From contig BTUU01000006.1 of assembly GCA_045863555.1 (NCBI GenBank), positions 248,001 through 312,000 of the forward strand: a stretch of DNA of 64,000 nucleotides, read 5' to 3'. Below are positions 61,226 to 64,000 of the stretch, in pieces. A program made the position numbers and the translations under genes. The stretch's first letter is position 1. Every line of letters begins with the position of its first letter. The stretch is from JACRLV01 sp045863555 (GTDB taxonomy: Bacteria; Planctomycetota; Phycisphaerae; UBA1845; Fen-1342). The notes beneath the pieces are model-generated. The model had not been told where the DNA came from. It worked only from the letters and a program-made list of their open reading frames with translations, and ran no database searches.

Positions 61226-61827
61226 ACTTCTTCGAATGGCTGACGACGAAACGCAAGACGCTGACGACGATGGACGTCGCCGAACTTCGGGCGCAGGAGA
61301 TGCTCATCACGAATGAGCGCGACCGGCTGATGGCCCGCGTCAATAAGCTCGCCCGCGACAAGCAGGCGATCGTCGACAAGGGGGCGAAGGAGAAGACGCC
61401 CGAGATGCGGCGGACGCTGGCGCAGCAGTATGACCTGCTGCACACCGAGCAGACGATGCTCAGCCGGCACCTGAACATCCGCAGCAAGGAGGCGCTGACC
61501 GTCACGCGACTGCGGCTCATGCGCGAAACCGCCCAGCGGGCCGGCGTCGGGGCGCTCGGCCGGGGGCTCATCCGCGAGGGCGATCTCGCGGCGATGGAGC
61601 GGCTGATCGAGAACGACAAGATCACCACTGAGATGTATACGGAGCGCCTCGACGCGATCCTCCAGCTCGGCCACGAAGCCGACACCGAATCCGCCGGCCT
61701 CTCGCCGGCGAGCAGCGAGCTCCTCAAGATCTGGAACGACATGGACGCGGGGCTGATCAAGGATACGAACGAGGCGTTTGATGAGGCGGAGAGGCGGGTG
61801 AGGGAGCGGGGGAAGGCGGCCGAGTAG
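61222..61827 (+). CDS. ESCRT-III/Snf7-like coiled-coil protein B
   Basis: 201 aa. Amphipathic N-tip MNFFEWLTTKRKTL; helix 1 about 18-52 (ELRAQEMLITNERDRLMARV); loop IVDKGAKEKTPEMRRTLAQQY; helix 2 about 60-107 (LLHTEQTMLSRHLNIRSKEAL); Met-containing amphipathic helix about 118-147 (DLAAMERLIENDKITTEMYT); polar linker and an acidic C-terminal helix (TNEAFDEAERRVRER). The helix-1/helix-2 hairpin with its KGAK-type loop lines up with CHMP2/CHMP3 and with the paralogues at 57906 and 62385. Expected to polymerise on membranes. Not tested by search; a simple coiled coil cannot be excluded. Confidence 0.72.
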   Translation: MNFFEWLTTKRKTLTTMDVAELRAQEMLITNERDRLMARVNKLARDKQAIVDKGAKEKTPEMRRTLAQQYDLLHTEQTMLSRHLNIRSKEALTVTRLRLMRETAQRAGVGALGRGLIREGDLAAMERLIENDKITTEMYTERLDAILQLGHEADTESAGLSPASSELLKIWNDMDAGLIKDTNEAFDEAERRVRERGKAAE

Positions 61828-61837
61828 CGGGGAACAA

Positions 61838-61855
61838 GGTGACAAGGGGACAAGG
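61838..61855. repeat. Left inverted repeat of the four-helix-bundle cassette
   Basis: GGTGACAAGGGGACAAGG, an 18-nt sequence whose exact reverse complement is at 62345-62362. It sits in a longer run of GGTGACAAGG-type units. Confidence 0.88.
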
Positions 61856-61862
61856 TAACAAG

Positions 61863-62312
61863 GTGACAATTGCCCGAGCGAACACGGCCGCGCCGACTCG
61901 GGCCCGGCCGATTCGGCGGTTCGAAGACCTTGAGGTCTGGCAGGTTGGTCGCGAACTGACGAAAGGCGTATTCCGCGCGTGTCGAACGCAGCGGCTTCGA
62001 TCCGAACCAGTCCTGTGCGACCAGATGAAGCGCGCCGTGGTTAGCATTTGCTCTAATATCGCCGAGGGTTTCGAGCGGGGAAGCCGCAAACAGCACATCG
62101 AATTCGCATACATTTCTAAAGGCTCGGCTGGGGAGCTCCGCTGCCAGGTACTCCTTGCCGCCGACCTCGAGCTGATCGAGCAGACAGCACGAGATTGGCT
62201 ATTGGTGCGGTGCGAACGCTGCTCGCGGATGCTCGCGGCCTATTTGAGGCAGTTGAAGTCGACTTCAGATCGTTTCCGGGGCCTGAAGTTCGAGGCAGGT
62301 GACGCCGACTAG
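61863..62312 (+). CDS. Four-helix-bundle protein (23S rRNA intervening-sequence type)
   Basis: 149 aa from a GTG inside the left repeat. Core: RRFEDLEVWQVGRELTKGVF, LCDQMKRAVVSICSNIAEGFERG, QHIEFAYISKGSAGELRCQVLLAADL, the full signature of the small bundle proteins first seen in intervening sequences of 23S rRNA and related to Avd. It lies between two 18-nt inverted repeats. The start is uncertain because the reading frame enters from the repeat (another GTG at 61839). Function unknown; probably a nucleic-acid-binding pentamer as in Avd. Confidence 0.88.
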   Translation: MTIARANTAAPTRARPIRRFEDLEVWQVGRELTKGVFRACRTQRLRSEPVLCDQMKRAVVSICSNIAEGFERGSRKQHIEFAYISKGSAGELRCQVLLAADLELIEQTARDWLLVRCERCSRMLAAYLRQLKSTSDRFRGLKFEAGDAD

Positions 62313-62344
62313 CGCCGCGTGCCCGTATTGTTGTTACCTTGTTC

Positions 62345-62362
62345 CCTTGTCCCCTTGTCACC
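62345..62362. repeat. Right inverted repeat of the four-helix-bundle cassette
   Basis: CCTTGTCCCCTTGTCACC, the exact reverse complement of 61838-61855. Together they delimit a cassette of about 525 nt. No target-site duplication is evident. Confidence 0.88.
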
Positions 62363-62384
62363 CAGCCCTTCGTTGGAGCCGGTC

Positions 62385-62999
62385 ATGGGATTGTTCAAAA
62401 GTAAAGAAGAGCGCCGCATCGAGCAGGACATGAAGATCCGCGCCGGGATCCGCCGGATCGAGAAGTCCATCGCCGAGCAAAACAAGTTCAGCGACGAATT
62501 CGTCAAGAACGCGCGGCAGGCGCGGCAGATCGGCGACATGAGCCAGTACGCGTTCATCCGCAACTCGCTCAAGAAGACCGCCACGATCAAGAAGCTCCTC
62601 GAACGGCAGCTCCTCGCGGTCAAGAACGCGCTGCTCATCAAGCGACAGGCCGAGGCGTCGGCCGATTTCGCGGCCGCGATGAACATCATGGCCAGCGAGG
62701 TGGCGAAGCTGTACGGGGACACGGACCTCGTGAAGACGCAGACGCAGTGGGAAAAGGCGATGAGCCAGAGCCAGACCATGGAGGAACGCATGCAGATGTT
62801 CCTCGACTCGGTCGAGCAGGGTGCGGCCGCGGACATCAGCGCCGCGCCGGCCGAGGCGATCACGGATGAGGAGATCGACCGGCTGATCTCGGCGGAAGAG
62901 CAGGTCGAAAAGGCCCGCGAGGGCCAGCAGATGTCGGCGCTGCGGGCGGAGCTGGCGGAACTGAAGGGCGAGGGGCAGACGGGGAAGGAGACGAAGTAG
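62385..62999 (+). CDS. ESCRT-III/Snf7-like coiled-coil protein A with MIM1-like tail
   Basis: 204 aa. MGLFKSKEER resembles the MGLFGK/MxLFG tip of eukaryotic CHMP proteins. Basic helix 1 about 11-46, turn at ARQIGDMSQY, helix 2 about 51-102 (RNSLKKTATIKKLLERQLLA), then MNIMASEVAKLYGDTDL, the amphipathic WEKAMSQSQTMEERMQMFLD (helices 3-4), an acidic linker and ITDEEIDRLISAEE, and a last helix MSALRAELAELK matching the L-x-x-x-L-x-x-L-(K/R) frame of MIM1 motifs (Glu where MIM1 has Arg). About the size of a CHMP. GGAG lies 6 nt before the ATG. Closest in layout to CHMP2/CHMP3 of anything here; not tested by search. Confidence 0.75.
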   Translation: MGLFKSKEERRIEQDMKIRAGIRRIEKSIAEQNKFSDEFVKNARQARQIGDMSQYAFIRNSLKKTATIKKLLERQLLAVKNALLIKRQAEASADFAAAMNIMASEVAKLYGDTDLVKTQTQWEKAMSQSQTMEERMQMFLDSVEQGAAADISAAPAEAITDEEIDRLISAEEQVEKAREGQQMSALRAELAELKGEGQTGKETK

Positions 63000-63173
63000 A
63001 AGTTGCTGTGAGCGCGTGGCACGAAGTGCGTTCACGGAAGCGTGCTGCGCCAGATCGCACAATCTCTCACTTCCGCGCTAAAATCGGTTGCTTTCGCTGT
63101 CAGGCGTCTCATAATCCCGATGGACTGATCCCGATCCTCGACGGGCATCGGGCAATTCTTCGGGGGACCACAG

Positions 63174-64000
63174 ATGAACTGCATTTCCCGCATCGTGCCC
63201 GCGCTCGCGCTTTTACTCGTGCCCGTTGCAGTCGCTCAAGCTCGTTTCTACTCCGTTACACCCCCCGAGGGCGGCTATGACGCGATCATCTGGAGGCTCT
63301 CGTCTGATGGGACGTCGGCTGCTGGAAGTTTCGGCAGAGCTGGACGGGCGCGGCCGATGCGCTGGACGCCGAGCGAGGGCACTTTCGAGATCACCAGTTC
63401 GCCAGAACAATTCGGGGACGCGTCGGCGGTCTCAGGCGCCGGGCTGGTTCTTTCGGGATTCGGCTCGATTGGCGGTCAACTCGTACCGTGGAGATGGACT
63501 GAGGCAACGGGAATGGCGCCGCTCCCTATCCCTGCGGGCGCGCTTGTTCTTCCGATTGCGATTTCCGAGGACGGGCTGGTGATCGCGGGCAGTCTGTTTT
63601 CCGGTAGCGTTGGTTCGCTTCGCTGGACTGAGGGCATGGGCTATCAAACAATCCCGCCGGCCGGCGACAATACGATGGTGCATGCAATGAGTGCGGACGG
63701 CTCGACGATGACCGGAATTTTCCGGGTCAGTCACTACCAGTTCGCCAACTTCATCTGGCGGGCCGGCCGGGGTACGAGCGAGCTTCCGATCTGGACACAG
63801 GAATGGGGAACCCCGATCTCGTTCGACGGCCGTTATGTCGTTGGCACGACGGACTGGATCGCAAGCGTTTTCGAGGTGGAGACGGGGACGATCACACCGC
63901 TGACATGGCCTGACGGTATTCCGGTAGAAGGGATCGCATGCGGGGTGAGCGCCGACGGCTCGGTTGTCGCAGGCTCGTTGCACAACAGCAACCGGGACGC
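63174..64000 (+). CDS. Secreted HAF-like repeat protein (cut by window end)
   Basis: At least 275 aa, open to the window edge. Signal peptide MNCISRIVPALALLLVPVAVAQA. Then repeats of the form AIIWRLSSDGTSAAGSF, AMSADGSTMTGIF and GVSADGSVVAGSL, the SxDGxxVxG units of HAF-repeat extracellular proteins, alternating with WRWTEATGM-like strands. A beta-propeller-like surface protein of unknown role. GGGGGA lies about 7 nt before the ATG. Confidence 0.82.
   Translation, partial: MNCISRIVPALALLLVPVAVAQARFYSVTPPEGGYDAIIWRLSSDGTSAAGSFGRAGRARPMRWTPSEGTFEITSSPEQFGDASAVSGAGLVLSGFGSIGGQLVPWRWTEATGMAPLPIPAGALVLPIAISEDGLVIAGSLFSGSVGSLRWTEGMGYQTIPPAGDNTMVHAMSADGSTMTGIFRVSHYQFANFIWRAGRGTSELPIWTQEWGTPISFDGRYVVGTTDWIASVFEVETGTITPLTWPDGIPVEGIACGVSADGSVVAGSLHNSNRD

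Noticed and set aside
61863..62312. Diversity-generating retroelement (Avd gene)
   Set aside because: The bundle protein is related to Avd, but no reverse transcriptase, template repeat or variable repeat is in the window.
61222..62999. Plain PspA/Vipp1 assignment for the coiled-coil proteins
   Set aside because: PspA/IM30 signatures and the usual 220-residue continuous helix pattern are not seen; the layout with a short KGAK-type loop, Met-rich helix and acidic tail is closer to Snf7/CHMP. A profile search could still place them nearer PspA.

Overview
The window reads as one continuous stretch of a GC-rich bacterial chromosome, most likely a planctomycete (Planctomycetota, probably related to Phycisphaerae). 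The markers are secreted proteins ending in dockerin-like Asp-rich repeats (231, 2142, 29227, 34893), PEP-CTERM tails (26680, 36604), a prepilin-type protein with an H-X9-DG motif (15261) and a zinc ribbon of the CxCGYNLTGN...CPECGT kind (60461). I see no rRNA, tRNA or CRISPR array. The lineage is inference from these families; no marker gene was compared.

Layout. 0-7 kb: secreted subtilisin-like protease, large secreted dockerin-tailed protein, membrane protein. 6.7-10.3 kb: sugar nucleotidyltransferase plus sugar-kinase-like protein, then adenosylhomocysteinase with a clear terminator. 10.4-14.5 kb: antitoxin/PIN toxin pair converging on clpB, then a VOC protein. 14.6-23.3 kb: housekeeping and metabolism (prepilin, pyruvate kinase, rhomboid-like pseudoprotease, persulfide-dioxygenase/rhodanese fusion, GNAT, a His/Cys-dyad secreted protein, MogA-like, HMG-CoA lyase). 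23.6-25.8 kb: ABC exporter. 25.8-26.6 kb: a REP-associated tyrosine transposase flanked by three copies of its palindrome; two more copies lie at 48.0 and 57.8 kb. 26.7-37.4 kb: mostly secreted or surface proteins. 37.4-46.9 kb: ferritin, a TIGR04255 three-gene operon, cysS, a VKOR-DsbA/ECF sigma operon and an old yellow enzyme. 46.9-48.0 kb: a repeat-rich spacer around an ArsR regulator. 48-56 kb: TPR lipoprotein, OmpA lipoprotein and the sdhCAB operon.

The most unusual part is 56.3-63.0 kb. It holds a small membrane protein, a Ser/Thr kinase with C-terminal zinc ribbons, and three coiled-coil proteins (C-terminal half of 57906..59384; 61222..61827; 62385..62999). By pattern reading these share the layout of ESCRT-III/Snf7/CHMP proteins: a hydrophobic or amphipathic N-tip, a basic helix-1/helix-2 hairpin with a short Lys/Gly/Ala loop, a Met-rich amphipathic helix and an acidic C-terminal tail. 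One has a winged-helix-like segment in front of this domain, as in CHMP7, and another ends in a MIM1-like motif. An MNT-HEPN pair and an inverted-repeat-flanked four-helix-bundle gene sit between them, and the stretch is littered with dispersed repeats. I propose this as a candidate bacterial ESCRT-III-like membrane-remodelling locus under kinase control. No Vps4-like ATPase is in view. The homology is inferred from layout and motifs and was not tested by profile search or structure prediction.

Most start sites were chosen from Shine-Dalgarno-like sequences and the position of the conserved domain; uncertain starts are flagged in the entries.
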